Shown here piece by piece: positions 17,312 to 25,248 of a stretch of DNA of 64,000 nt. Source of the stretch: DASPNM01 sp035626515 (GTDB taxonomy: Bacteria > Bacteroidota > Bacteroidia > Chitinophagales > Chitinophagaceae); the NCBI GenBank assembly GCA_035626515.1, contig DASPNM010000035.1, forward strand, positions 62,001-126,000. Reading direction: 5' to 3'. The translations under genes and the position numbers were made by a program. How positions within the stretch are numbered: position 1 is the first letter of the stretch; the number at the start of each line of letters is the position of its first letter. The notes beneath the pieces were generated by a model that did no database searches, was not told the origin of the DNA, and saw only the letters and a list, made by a program, of their open reading frames with translations.

Positions 17312-18133
17312 ATGTTTCTACAAGCCAACCAATCTGTTTCCGTAGTACTGTTCCTGGGCACCCTGGGAATGGTAGTGCTTGTGGTTGGACTGATCCTGTT
17401 TATTATTTTCCACCAGCGCAAGGTGATCCGCTACCAGATGAAGCTGCAACAAATGGAACAGGAACAGCAGAAGATCCTTCTGAAAGCCTCGATCAAGCTC
17501 CAGGAAGAAGAACGGCAGCGACTGGCTGCCGACCTTCACGACGATGCCGGCCCGCTGCTCGCCACGGCGCGACTTTACCTGAACGAAAACCTGATCAACC
17601 AGGACAAGGCCACCCAGCTCCAGTCGATCTTCCAGGCGAGGCAAATCATTGACGATACCATCCAGCTTATCCGGAATATCAGCCACAGCCTGATGCCGCC
17701 GACGCTGAAAAACTTCGGGCTCGAGTCGGCGATCAACGATTTGTTTCAAAAGATCAGCGGCTCGGGCAGCATTAACGCCAGCAGCCGTTTCCACGAATAC
17801 AAGGAACGCCTGAAAGGGGAAAAAGAGCTCATCATCTTCCGCGTCGTACAGGAGCTGATCAACAACATATTGAAGCACAGCAGCGCGAGCTTCATCCACC
17901 TGACACAAAACGTGCATGGGGATAAGTTTTACCTCCGCATTCACCACGATGGCCGCGGAATTGTACAGTCAGATTTTGAAAAGCTGAACAAAAGCAATGT
18001 TGGCCTCGGCCTTAAAAACATCAGCAGCCGACTGCGAGTCGTGCAGGGGAATATCAACTTCGAAAAAGATGTTTCGCAGACGTATTACAAGGTGACTATC
18101 GAGCTGCCCAAAGACGAAACGAATAACCAGTAG
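17312..18133 (+). CDS. NarX/DesK-type sensor histidine kinase (module A)
   Basis: A 273-residue kinase. One N-terminal transmembrane helix (about residues 10-33) is followed by a coiled-coil segment, a HisKA_3 dimerisation domain with the phospho-accepting histidine in LAADLHDDAGPLL, and an HATPase_c domain with the N box ELINNILKHS and G boxes HDGRGI and GLGLKNISSRL. There is no extracellular sensor domain, so the upstream membrane protein is the likely sensor. The partner is the NarL-type regulator 37 bp downstream. Its GC content is close to the chromosome average, unlike the AT-rich gene before it. Confidence 0.9.
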   Translation: MFLQANQSVSVVLFLGTLGMVVLVVGLILFIIFHQRKVIRYQMKLQQMEQEQQKILLKASIKLQEEERQRLAADLHDDAGPLLATARLYLNENLINQDKATQLQSIFQARQIIDDTIQLIRNISHSLMPPTLKNFGLESAINDLFQKISGSGSINASSRFHEYKERLKGEKELIIFRVVQELINNILKHSSASFIHLTQNVHGDKFYLRIHHDGRGIVQSDFEKLNKSNVGLGLKNISSRLRVVQGNINFEKDVSQTYYKVTIELPKDETNNQ

Positions 18134-18170
18134 AAATTGTAATTTTAGCCGCGTACAGAATCTGTTAACT

Positions 18171-18821
18171 ATGGGAATCATCAAGGTCGCCATTGCCGAT
18201 GATCATAAGATCTTCCGGAAGGGTGTTATTCTTTCTCTTCGACCATTCACCAACCTAAAGTTTGTGCAGGAAGCCGAGAACGGGGAAGAACTTCTGAACG
18301 GCCTTGAAGAGTCTCAGCCGGATGTGGTGCTTATGGACCTGCGCATGCCCGGGAAGGACGGTATAGAGACGACCAAGATCATCAGCAAACAATATCCCCA
18401 CGTGAAAGTTCTCGTCCTCAGCATGTACGAGGATGAACGTTTCGTGTACCACCTGATGGAAAACGGAGCGAATGGATACCTTCTGAAGAATGCCGAACCC
18501 CAGGAAATCCGCCGGGCCATTATGGACGTCGCGGAAAAAGGATATTATCTCAACAATTTTGTGAACCGCATACTCCTCAAGAAATCTCACGCCAGGCAAA
18601 AGGTGGTACCGTCTCTGAATAATGAGATCACGTTGAGCGACAAGGAGCGCGATGTTCTCCGGTTCATCTGCATGGAGTTTACCGCTCAGGAAATTGCTCA
18701 AAAGATGGAGATAAGCCCAAGAACGGTAGAGGCTATCAAGGACCGGCTGATGGAACGTTTTGGCAGCAAGAACACCGCCGGGCTCGTCTTTTTTGCTGTA
18801 AAAAACAACCTGATCGACTGA
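18171..18821 (+). CDS. NarL/FixJ-type response regulator (module A)
   Basis: A 216-residue regulator. The receiver domain (about 4-120) has the acidic pair in ADDH, the phosphorylated aspartate in VVLMDLRMPGKDG and the conserved lysine in GYLLKNAEP. The C-terminal LuxR-type helix-turn-helix (about 150-216) has LSDKERDVLRFICMEFTAQEIAQKM and ISPRTVEAIKDRLMERFG. It should be phosphorylated by the upstream kinase and regulate transcription. Its stop codon directly abuts the stop codon of the opposing regulator gene. Confidence 0.92.
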   Translation: MGIIKVAIADDHKIFRKGVILSLRPFTNLKFVQEAENGEELLNGLEESQPDVVLMDLRMPGKDGIETTKIISKQYPHVKVLVLSMYEDERFVYHLMENGANGYLLKNAEPQEIRRAIMDVAEKGYYLNNFVNRILLKKSHARQKVVPSLNNEITLSDKERDVLRFICMEFTAQEIAQKMEISPRTVEAIKDRLMERFGSKNTAGLVFFAVKNNLID

Positions 18822-19466
18822 TCACACCGTCACGATCCCGTTTTTGATCGCGACCATCGCAAGGCCTACGCGACTCTTGACATCGAACTTGATAAAAAGC
18901 TGGTCCCTAAGCGTATCCACCGATCTCGGGTTCAATCCCATTTTTTGGGCGACCTCCTTATAGGTAAGGTCGCTGCAGGCCAGCTTTAAAAACACCACCT
19001 CCTGGTCCGACAAGAGCGCTTTCTGAAGGGTCGTGCCTGCCTGGTTTTTGCGGAAAAGGTTGACCAGCTTACCGGTTGTGTTGCTCGAGTAATAGTACCC
19101 GGACTCCATCACAGACTGGATTGCGAACCTGAGTTCCGAGGGATGGATGTCCTTCTTCAGAAAGCCCTTCACCCCTACCTGGAGCAGCCTGATCATCGAC
19201 AATTCGGAATCATACATGGTGAGCATCAGCACGTGAACCTGGGGACAATTTTTTTGCAGCCACTCCGCGGTTTCGAACCCATTCATTTCCGGCATATTCA
19301 GATCAAGGAGGATCACATCAGGAACATTCCCGCCCTTGATCTGTTCGACCAGTTCGCGGCCGGTCCGGCACTGCTGGATCACTTTGTGGTTTCCGAAACC
19401 GTCAATGAGGTTAGACAGCGCATTTCGCAGAAGCACGTGATCGTCAACCAAAGCTACTTTGATCAT
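18822..19466 (-). CDS. NarL/FixJ-type response regulator (module B)
   Basis: A 214-residue regulator in mirror image to the preceding gene. The start at ATG 19466 (MIKVALVDDHVLLRNALSNL) is the family-type N-terminus; the longer frame from 19559 would run back into the kinase gene. The phosphorylation site is in VILLDLNMPEMNG, the lysine in GFLKKDIHP, and the DNA-binding domain has LSDQEVVFLKLACSDLTYKE and LNPRSVDTLRDQLF. It follows its kinase by 13 bp. It differs clearly from the module A regulator, so the two probably recognise different DNA sites. Confidence 0.92.
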   Translation of the reverse strand: MIKVALVDDHVLLRNALSNLIDGFGNHKVIQQCRTGRELVEQIKGGNVPDVILLDLNMPEMNGFETAEWLQKNCPQVHVLMLTMYDSELSMIRLLQVGVKGFLKKDIHPSELRFAIQSVMESGYYYSSNTTGKLVNLFRKNQAGTTLQKALLSDQEVVFLKLACSDLTYKEVAQKMGLNPRSVDTLRDQLFIKFDVKSRVGLAMVAIKNGIVTV

Positions 19467-19479
19467 GGAAATATTTTTT

Positions 19480-20250
19480 TTACCGGTTTGTCGCAAGTGG
19501 AACGCGGCAGCTGACTCTAGTGCCGTTCCTGGGGTCCGAAACAATCTCAACGGAACCACCCAGCAACTCAGCGCGCGCCGACATATTTCTCAGTCCCGAC
19601 TTCCCGTTCAGGGGAACATTGCCGCTGAATCCCACCCCGTCGTCGCAAATTTCAGCCAGGAACCATTCTTTATCATAATGAAACCGAAGTCTGATCTCAC
19701 TGGCGCGGGCGTGGCGGATCACATTATTCAAAGCTTCCTGCACGATTCGAAAAACGATCAGCTCGGTCCCGCTGTTCATGTATACCGGCGTGCCTGTCAC
19801 TGAATAACGCACCTGGAAATCCGTGGCCCGGCAGATCCGGTCCAGCTCAGTTCCAACTGCGGAGAGCAGCCCGTTCTTCTCGATGAGGTCGGCATCCAGA
19901 CTCTTCGAGAGATCCCGAAGCTGAGAAATGGACTCCGTCAGGAGTTCAATAGAGCTGCCCAGCTTCATTTCCGCATTCTCACGGCTATCAAGATTCATAG
20001 TATTCAAATTCAGTTTGGCAAGGGTAAGCGAAAGGCTGATGTTATCGTGTATTTCCCGCGAAATATGCTGGAAAGTTGCCTCCTGCATTTCCAAGCGGGT
20101 ATTCAAAAGTGATTTTTCGTAGTTTGATTGGATCTCACTGATCTTCTCCAAATGTCGAATTTGCCTCCGCCTATGCATCAAAATCAATAAAAAGATGAAA
20201 CCTGCCATCAGTAAGATTAGCAATGTCGTAATCAACAGAAGTAAAGTCAT
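19480..20250 (-). CDS. NarX/DesK-type sensor histidine kinase (module B)
   Basis: A 256-residue kinase with one N-terminal membrane helix, a coiled coil, HisKA_3 with the histidine in ISREIHDNISLSLTLA, and HATPase_c with QEALNNVIRHA, CDDGVGF and GLRNMSARAELLGG. The start is set at ATG 20250 because it overlaps the stop of the upstream membrane-protein gene as ATGA, a sign of translational coupling; the longer frame from 20292 would lie within that gene. Like the module A kinase it has no sensor domain of its own, so the coupled membrane protein is the likely input. Confidence 0.9.
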   Translation of the reverse strand: MTLLLLITTLLILLMAGFIFLLILMHRRRQIRHLEKISEIQSNYEKSLLNTRLEMQEATFQHISREIHDNISLSLTLAKLNLNTMNLDSRENAEMKLGSSIELLTESISQLRDLSKSLDADLIEKNGLLSAVGTELDRICRATDFQVRYSVTGTPVYMNSGTELIVFRIVQEALNNVIRHARASEIRLRFHYDKEWFLAEICDDGVGFSGNVPLNGKSGLRNMSARAELLGGSVEIVSDPRNGTRVSCRVPLATNR

Positions 20251-20975
20251 GTCGTGAGTGATCGCTCGCATGAAAACGCTTTTGCTAAACAAAGAAACAG
20301 CATACTAGTTGAAACGTAGTGTACCGCAACAAGTATTGTGTATACATTCTTATTATAATAAAACAATTCATCAGCAATTAAAAAATAAGGAAGCGATACA
20401 ATAGAATAAAAGAACACTCCACTGGAAATCCAAAAGGATGGGTGTTCTGCTAATCGTGATTTATCATGCGAATTATCATTCAATAGTTCGTAGAAGAACA
20501 GTAAACAAGCGAGAAACAAGAAAACAAATTCTAGTACATTAATCCGAAAACTGTATCGAAGAATTTCTTCTGAAGAAAGGTCTGAACGAAAGACTGCGAT
20601 AGCATATAAAAAGCAAACCAACAAAAAAATGATACCTGCAAAAAACATTGAAAGCTTTAGAAGGCGACTCCGCAGTATCCTTGAGAAAAAATAAGAAAAA
20701 ACCGAAAACTCAACGAGAGCAAACAACACGTTCAGAACTTCTTGCTGTGATCGCTTTCTTAACTTCAACGCTTCCTTTACTGTCACAATTTCGAAGAGCC
20801 AATAAACCAGCATCCCGACACCAACATAAATGAGCAAGAAGGTCCGAAGTTTCTGACGCCTATAGTATTTAAGACCGACTATAAGTGCAATCACCATACA
20901 ACCAACCCACAGGGGAAGTGTGTAGTATGTAATACGCCAGTGCTTCAAAAGGTTTTCCCAAAATCCAGGTTCCAT
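20247..20975 (-). CDS. Multi-spanning membrane protein, partner of histidine kinase (module B)
   Basis: An AT-rich gene for 242 residues starting MEPGFWENLLKHWRITYYTL, with about seven hydrophobic segments. It is a distant relative of the protein at 16721-17290 (shared VEFSVFS and FWISSG-type patches at corresponding places). Its stop overlaps the kinase start by ATGA. No enzyme or binding motif is recognised. From position and coupling I infer a membrane sensor that passes its signal to the kinase. Seven-helix sensors known from other kinases (7TM-DISM and similar) are comparable in layout, but I cannot show homology. Confidence 0.65.
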   Translation of the reverse strand: MEPGFWENLLKHWRITYYTLPLWVGCMVIALIVGLKYYRRQKLRTFLLIYVGVGMLVYWLFEIVTVKEALKLRKRSQQEVLNVLFALVEFSVFSYFFSRILRSRLLKLSMFFAGIIFLLVCFLYAIAVFRSDLSSEEILRYSFRINVLEFVFLFLACLLFFYELLNDNSHDKSRLAEHPSFWISSGVFFYSIVSLPYFLIADELFYYNKNVYTILVAVHYVSTSMLFLCLAKAFSCERSLTT

Positions 20976-21206
20976 GACACCAAATTAGACACCCCGTGCA
21001 AATTAACCTGCTGTTGCTGGCGAGAAAAAACCCCCGCGTGAATGTTTTTTTCCCTGGTCCTGATCCGCAGCAGAAAAAACACCCCTATACCGGTTCTTTT
21101 CCCCTTGGTTCCCACGACTCGTAAAATAGTTTTGAAAAAGCGCTGGCCAGTGTACGGGAATGCCGAAAACCGGATATCGAACAGAGTAGGCAGGAAAACC
21201 AATTCA

Positions 21207-21752
21207 ATGCGCAACATCATCCTATGTATCATCCAGGCACTCGTGGTAACCCAATTGGCCCTCGCCCAGTCGGATGAAGAAGAAGACTATGGCAATTATT
21301 GCCGGGAAAACATCGCCCTCACGCAGTTTCGGCTGCTCGGAGTCGATGAAGTGAGTTACGCGAAATGCGTGTCGTCGGAAAATTTCCTGGAACCCGGACG
21401 GAGGCTACCGATGGTCAATATTGACGGAGCCCTTTATGTCGATGACGGAACGAAAAACGACCTGGTGGCGGGGGACGGCGTCATGACCTCGGTTGACAGG
21501 TATAAATACGAAAGCGCATCCCAGCACATCCAGCCCGGGCAATACCAGCCGACAGGTCCCGATAATTACGTAGTGGACGAGGCTTTCAGACATTCGGAAA
21601 AGGTGGGTGAAGCCGGCCGCGGCTTAATAATCTCCTGCAGGTTCCGCTGGGTTCGCTGTCGGGACATGCCGCAGCCGGATCGATTCATCTGCTTTGCAGG
21701 CGGGTGGCCGTACGGAAGCTTCCAGCTGGTGGAATGCACTTTCGGATTCTAA
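21207..21752 (+). CDS. Secreted protein of unknown function
   Basis: A 181-residue protein; ATG 21207 gives a good signal peptide, MRNIILCIIQALVVTQLALA, with cleavage before QSDEEEDYG. An upstream in-frame start at 21042 would bury this signal. The mature part has six cysteines. The segment YVDDGTKNDLVAGDGVMTS resembles the DDGxxxDxxAGDGxY loop seen in extracellular beta domains of other secreted proteins, but I cannot name a family. The C-terminus is aromatic and cysteine-containing (FICFAGGWPYGSFQLVEC). It precedes the CPBP protease gene by 18 bp, so the two may be one transcript. Confidence 0.65.
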   Translation: MRNIILCIIQALVVTQLALAQSDEEEDYGNYCRENIALTQFRLLGVDEVSYAKCVSSENFLEPGRRLPMVNIDGALYVDDGTKNDLVAGDGVMTSVDRYKYESASQHIQPGQYQPTGPDNYVVDEAFRHSEKVGEAGRGLIISCRFRWVRCRDMPQPDRFICFAGGWPYGSFQLVECTFGF

Positions 21753-21770
21753 GTTCAAAGCGCAGATAAA

Positions 21771-22547
21771 ATGCAAAAACCAAATCTGGCGGCCTGGATC
21801 CTGCTGATCGCGAGCATCTTCATCGTAAAGATCGTTCTAGTCGAAGGGGTACTGGGTGTGCGGCCTCTCGAAACAGAAGCCGGGAAAATCAAAGCCACCG
21901 TGGTAGGAATCGCGCTCATAATTGGAACGGCGCTTATCGCGCGCCGCGCCGGCCTGCTCCACTACGGAGGCTTTCTCCCGAAGCAGCAAAAGGCACAGAA
22001 TTACCTTTTGCTGCTTCTTCCCATCGTGTATCCGGGCGGATTTTATCTTGCAAGGGCAGATATTTACGGAATTGCTGATCCCGCTGCCGGCCTTACGTTG
22101 CTCACCGCTATTACTGCCGGCGCAATGCTGGAGGAAACGGCTTTCAGGGGACTGCTGCAGGGTTATCTGCTAAAACATTACCCAAAAAAATCAGTACACT
22201 GGTCCTGTTTGGTAACCGCAACGGTTTTCGCAATTTGCCATTTCTCGAACCTTCGTCACGACGCTTTTCCCAACGTATTCCAGCAGGTTCTCTACGCTTT
22301 TGCAATGGGACTGCTGTTCTCCGCGCTGCTGTTACGTATCGGAAATGTCTGGGCGCTGGGTTTCGTGCACGGATTTGTAAATTTTCTCTCAGCCGCCGGC
22401 GGTGGCCAGCCAACGGAAAGCGGTACGCGGCCATTTCTCGAGCAGCTGGTGGCTGTCGGCGGGTTCCTCCTGGTTCTCCTGCCGGTGGTGTTGGTTTACT
22501 GGCTGCTGGTGATCCTCCGACCCGTGAAAGAAAAAAGCTCTGTCTAA
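21771..22547 (+). CDS. CPBP-family intramembrane glutamic endopeptidase
   Basis: A 258-residue membrane protein of the CPBP (CaaX protease and bacteriocin-processing) family, with several membrane helices. The four family motifs are visible: EETAFRGLLQGYL with the catalytic glutamates and arginine, FAICHFSN with the histidine, and LGFVHGFVNF with the last histidine. The substrate is unknown. The preceding gene encodes a small cysteine-containing secreted protein and the next an outer-membrane-like protein, all on the same strand with gaps of 10-20 bp, so the protease may act on a product of this cluster; that is inference only. Confidence 0.85.
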   Translation: MQKPNLAAWILLIASIFIVKIVLVEGVLGVRPLETEAGKIKATVVGIALIIGTALIARRAGLLHYGGFLPKQQKAQNYLLLLLPIVYPGGFYLARADIYGIADPAAGLTLLTAITAGAMLEETAFRGLLQGYLLKHYPKKSVHWSCLVTATVFAICHFSNLRHDAFPNVFQQVLYAFAMGLLFSALLLRIGNVWALGFVHGFVNFLSAAGGGQPTESGTRPFLEQLVAVGGFLLVLLPVVLVYWLLVILRPVKEKSSV

Positions 22548-22557
22548 ACTGGAATTC

Positions 22558-23343
22558 GTGACATGCTTTCTCTCACTGCTAATCGGCGTCCTGTCCTCAA
22601 CCGGCTACTCACAGGAAAAAGACACTTCAAGAATGACCGCGAAACATAACCCCAGGCCACAAAGAGCAGAAATACTTACTGCCGGTTCGGTGGATGTGAT
22701 CAATACGGGTCAGGTCAACGCGTCTGCCCGGCTCATAAGACTTTACATCGGTGAACAGGGCAGATGGGCGATACCTCTTTCAATTTACTCGGGTGTGTCA
22801 TCGGGCAATTTTGGCCATACGCGGGCGCAATCCAATGATATCCTTGTTGCGAACCTCATTAATCCATTGAGCGGGATCACCAACATTTCAATTGACGGAG
22901 TACGCTTTTTCCAACGCGACAGCTTGCGGGTCTCGAACTCCGGCCTCTTTTACCAAATAGGCGAACGGCTGCTTACCGGGATTCGTGCAGACGCACAGGG
23001 CGACCCGTTTTCGGGGCTCCCAATAAATTTCTTAAATACGTATGGGTCCGCGGGCCTGTATCTTCAAACTGGAGCCTGGGATCGAAGTAATACCCGCGCC
23101 CTCGGGGTCGCCTGGTTTGCCGTCAGGTACATCGTCTGCCACTCAGATCCTAAAATCCTCCGACAGGTATTTCCGATGGTTATAGGGGCGGGTGTGTATC
23201 ACGGCTATTCGATCGGATGGGGAGTGGAGATCACCAATTTCGTGAACATCAAACTGGTGTACTATAATTACGTCAGGCGTCCGGAAACCGAACACAATTT
23301 TCCACTCTATCAGTTCTCCTTCAACTATTCATTGCGGAAATGA
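22558..23343 (+). CDS. Probable outer-membrane protein of unknown function
   Basis: A 261-residue protein beginning at a GTG (22558). Residues 1-19 form a signal peptide (MTCFLSLLIGVLSSTGYSQ). The rest is rich in alternating polar/hydrophobic strands with many glycines and aromatics, and ends YQFSFNYSLRK, like a beta-barrel of roughly eight to ten strands. I do not recognise a family. It lies 10 bp after the CPBP gene, and a strong terminator follows, so it is probably the last gene of the 21207-23343 transcript. Confidence 0.6.
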   Translation: MTCFLSLLIGVLSSTGYSQEKDTSRMTAKHNPRPQRAEILTAGSVDVINTGQVNASARLIRLYIGEQGRWAIPLSIYSGVSSGNFGHTRAQSNDILVANLINPLSGITNISIDGVRFFQRDSLRVSNSGLFYQIGERLLTGIRADAQGDPFSGLPINFLNTYGSAGLYLQTGAWDRSNTRALGVAWFAVRYIVCHSDPKILRQVFPMVIGAGVYHGYSIGWGVEITNFVNIKLVYYNYVRRPETEHNFPLYQFSFNYSLRK

Positions 23344-23365
23344 CTTGTCTCTCTCTGTCAGTCGC

Positions 23366-23401
23366 GCCCGGGGTCACCGCAGGACTCCGGGCTTCTTTTT
23401 T
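23366..23401 (+). terminator. Rho-independent terminator after the 21-23 kb gene set
   Basis: A 10-bp stem (GCCCGGGGTC pairing with GACTCCGGGC, one G-T pair) with a 7-nt loop, followed by CTTCTTTTTT. It closes the plus-strand transcript ending at 23343. Confidence 0.85.
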
Positions 23402-23432
23402 GGGTAGAAGGTGAAAATTGAGAGTAACATTA

Positions 23433-24089
23433 CTAGAGCTGCATTTCAGGAACATCTCCATCGACGACAATCCGTCCAGCGGTCTTTGAACGAATCTCCT
23501 CAACGCTAACACCCGGCGCGCGCTCCAGCAGCCGGAATCCCTGGTCGGTAACGTCCAGCACCGCCAGGTCGGTCACTATTTTTTTTACGCATCGAACGCC
23601 GGTGAGCGGAAGCGTACATCTGGGAAGCAATTTGGATTCGCCTTTGGGGTTGGTATGCATCATGGCGACAATAATGTTGCGCGCGCTCGCGACCAGATCC
23701 ATCGCTCCCCCCATGCCTTTGACCATCTTGCCTGGGATCTTCCAATTGGCGATATCCCCTTCGTCGCTTACTTCCATTGCGCCGAGGACAGTTAGGTCGA
23801 CTTTGCCGGCGCGGATCATCCCAAAGCTCAGTGCCGAATCGAAAAAGGCTGAGCCCGGAACCGTAGTGATGGTCTGCTTTCCCGCATTGATCAGGTCCGG
23901 GTCTTCTTCGTCCTCGTAAGGAAAGGGTCCCATCCCCAACAATCCGTTTTCACTTTGCAACACCACGTGTATTCCTGGCGGAATGTAATTCGCGACGAGC
24001 GTGGGAATTCCGATCCCAAGGTTCACGTAGTATCCATCCCGGAGCTCCTTCGCGATACGGCGGGCAATGTCCTCCTTAGTGAGTGCCAT
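23433..24089 (-). CDS. scoB: 3-oxoacid CoA-transferase subunit B
   Basis: A 218-residue beta subunit of succinyl-CoA:3-ketoacid CoA transferase, which moves CoA between succinate and acetoacetate in ketone-body or short-chain acid metabolism. It has the catalytic glutamate in LQSENGLLGMG, the N-terminal DGYYVNLGIGIPTLV and the KMVKGMGGAMDLVASA segment. It lies 19 bp downstream of the alpha-subunit gene on the minus strand. The length is normal and the motifs intact. Confidence 0.92.
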   Translation of the reverse strand: MALTKEDIARRIAKELRDGYYVNLGIGIPTLVANYIPPGIHVVLQSENGLLGMGPFPYEDEEDPDLINAGKQTITTVPGSAFFDSALSFGMIRAGKVDLTVLGAMEVSDEGDIANWKIPGKMVKGMGGAMDLVASARNIIVAMMHTNPKGESKLLPRCTLPLTGVRCVKKIVTDLAVLDVTDQGFRLLERAPGVSVEEIRSKTAGRIVVDGDVPEMQL

Positions 24090-24108
24090 TAGTTCTCAGA
24101 TTGAATGT

Positions 24109-24810
24109 TCAGGCTTTTCTTTGTCTGACAGTACGTTGCTCGATGCGTTTCTCATATTTTTCTCCCTGGAAAATGCGATGCACGTAAATGCCGGGAGTAT
24201 GGATGCAATTCGGGTCCAGACTGCCGGCGGGAACCAGCTCTTCCACTTCGGCAATGGTAACCCGGCCGGACATCGCCACAAGCGGATTAAAGTTGCGGGC
24301 AGTGGCCCGGTAAATTAGGTTGCCGTGAACATCTCCTTTCCAGGCTTTCACAATCGCGAAATCAGGGTCAAAGGCAAGCTCCAGCAAATATTCTTTACCG
24401 TTAAATAGGCGCACTTCTTTTCCTTCAGCCACCTCTGTTCCCACTCCTGCGGGAGTGAAAATTGCCGGCATCCCGTAGCCCGCTGCCATGCATCGAGTGG
24501 CCAAAGTTCCCTGCGGGATCAGCTCCACCTCCAGCTCACCGCTGAGCAATTGCCGCTCAAACTCGGCGTTCTCCCCCACGTACGACGAAATCATTTTCTT
24601 TACCTGCCGCTGCTTCAGCATCAATCCGATTCCAAAATCGTCCACGCCTGCATTGTTGGAGATGCAGGTGAGATCCTTCACTCCTTTCCGAACCAGGGCC
24701 GCAATGCAGTTTTCCGGGATGCCGCAAAGGCCGAAACCCCCAAGCGCAAGCACGGCCCCGTCCGGTATGTCGCGAATCGCCTCATCGGCACCCGAAACGA
24801 CTTTGTTCAT
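24109..24810 (-). CDS. scoA: 3-oxoacid CoA-transferase subunit A
   Basis: A 233-residue alpha subunit partner of scoB. The start at ATG 24810 gives MNKVVSGADEAIRDIPDGAV, the normal N-terminus; the longer frame from 24864 adds 18 residues that run into the next gene's region. The glycine-rich LALGGFGLCGIPENCI, ISNNAGVDDFGIG and KAWKGDVHGNLIYR segments are typical. With scoB it forms a heteromeric CoA transferase, and the two genes are a simple two-gene unit. Confidence 0.92.
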   Translation of the reverse strand: MNKVVSGADEAIRDIPDGAVLALGGFGLCGIPENCIAALVRKGVKDLTCISNNAGVDDFGIGLMLKQRQVKKMISSYVGENAEFERQLLSGELEVELIPQGTLATRCMAAGYGMPAIFTPAGVGTEVAEGKEVRLFNGKEYLLELAFDPDFAIVKAWKGDVHGNLIYRATARNFNPLVAMSGRVTIAEVEELVPAGSLDPNCIHTPGIYVHRIFQGEKYEKRIEQRTVRQRKA

Positions 24811-24867
24811 CAAAAAACGATTTACGGCTAAAATTAGGGAAGTTGACCTAATAAAAGGATGCACCGA

Positions 24868-25248
24868 TCATTCGGCATTCCGAGGCAATGTACGCCTCGA
24901 CGTGTCTGCCGGGACGCGCAGGATCACACGCTTTTGCCTTTGCTCCAGCGAGTCCAGCAGAGGCTTGAATAAATCCGGATGCCTGCGATAGTACGTAAGG
25001 CTTTCGCGAAACTGCTCACGGGTCGTGCCATGGCGGCGAAAAATGTCGTTGTAAATCCCAAAACTCTTCGGTTGCTGCAGCGAATCGGGAGCAAGGTGAT
25101 CCCGTACAAAAACGTCGGCCCGGATCATTTCCCAAAGCACAGCCTGCATCCGCGCGGGCGCCAGTACTTCATCCGGAACCTGCTTCTTTTCGGCGCTGCA
25201 GGAGCCCACCAAAACTGTAAAAAAGATACAGGCGACACCGATTTTCAT
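24868..25248 (-). CDS. DUF4296 lipoprotein
   Basis: A 126-residue lipoprotein: signal MKIGVACIFFTVLVGSC, with the lipobox cysteine at residue 17. The rest matches the DUF4296 pattern of Bacteroidota, PARMQAVLWEMIRADVF, then FGIYNDIFRRHGTTREQFRESLTYYRRHPDLF and a C-terminal charged helix. Function is unknown. It overlaps the upstream DUF4835 gene as ATGA, so the two are translationally coupled and probably work at the cell envelope together with the genes of this conserved run. Confidence 0.85.
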   Translation of the reverse strand: MKIGVACIFFTVLVGSCSAEKKQVPDEVLAPARMQAVLWEMIRADVFVRDHLAPDSLQQPKSFGIYNDIFRRHGTTREQFRESLTYYRRHPDLFKPLLDSLEQRQKRVILRVPADTSRRTLPRNAE

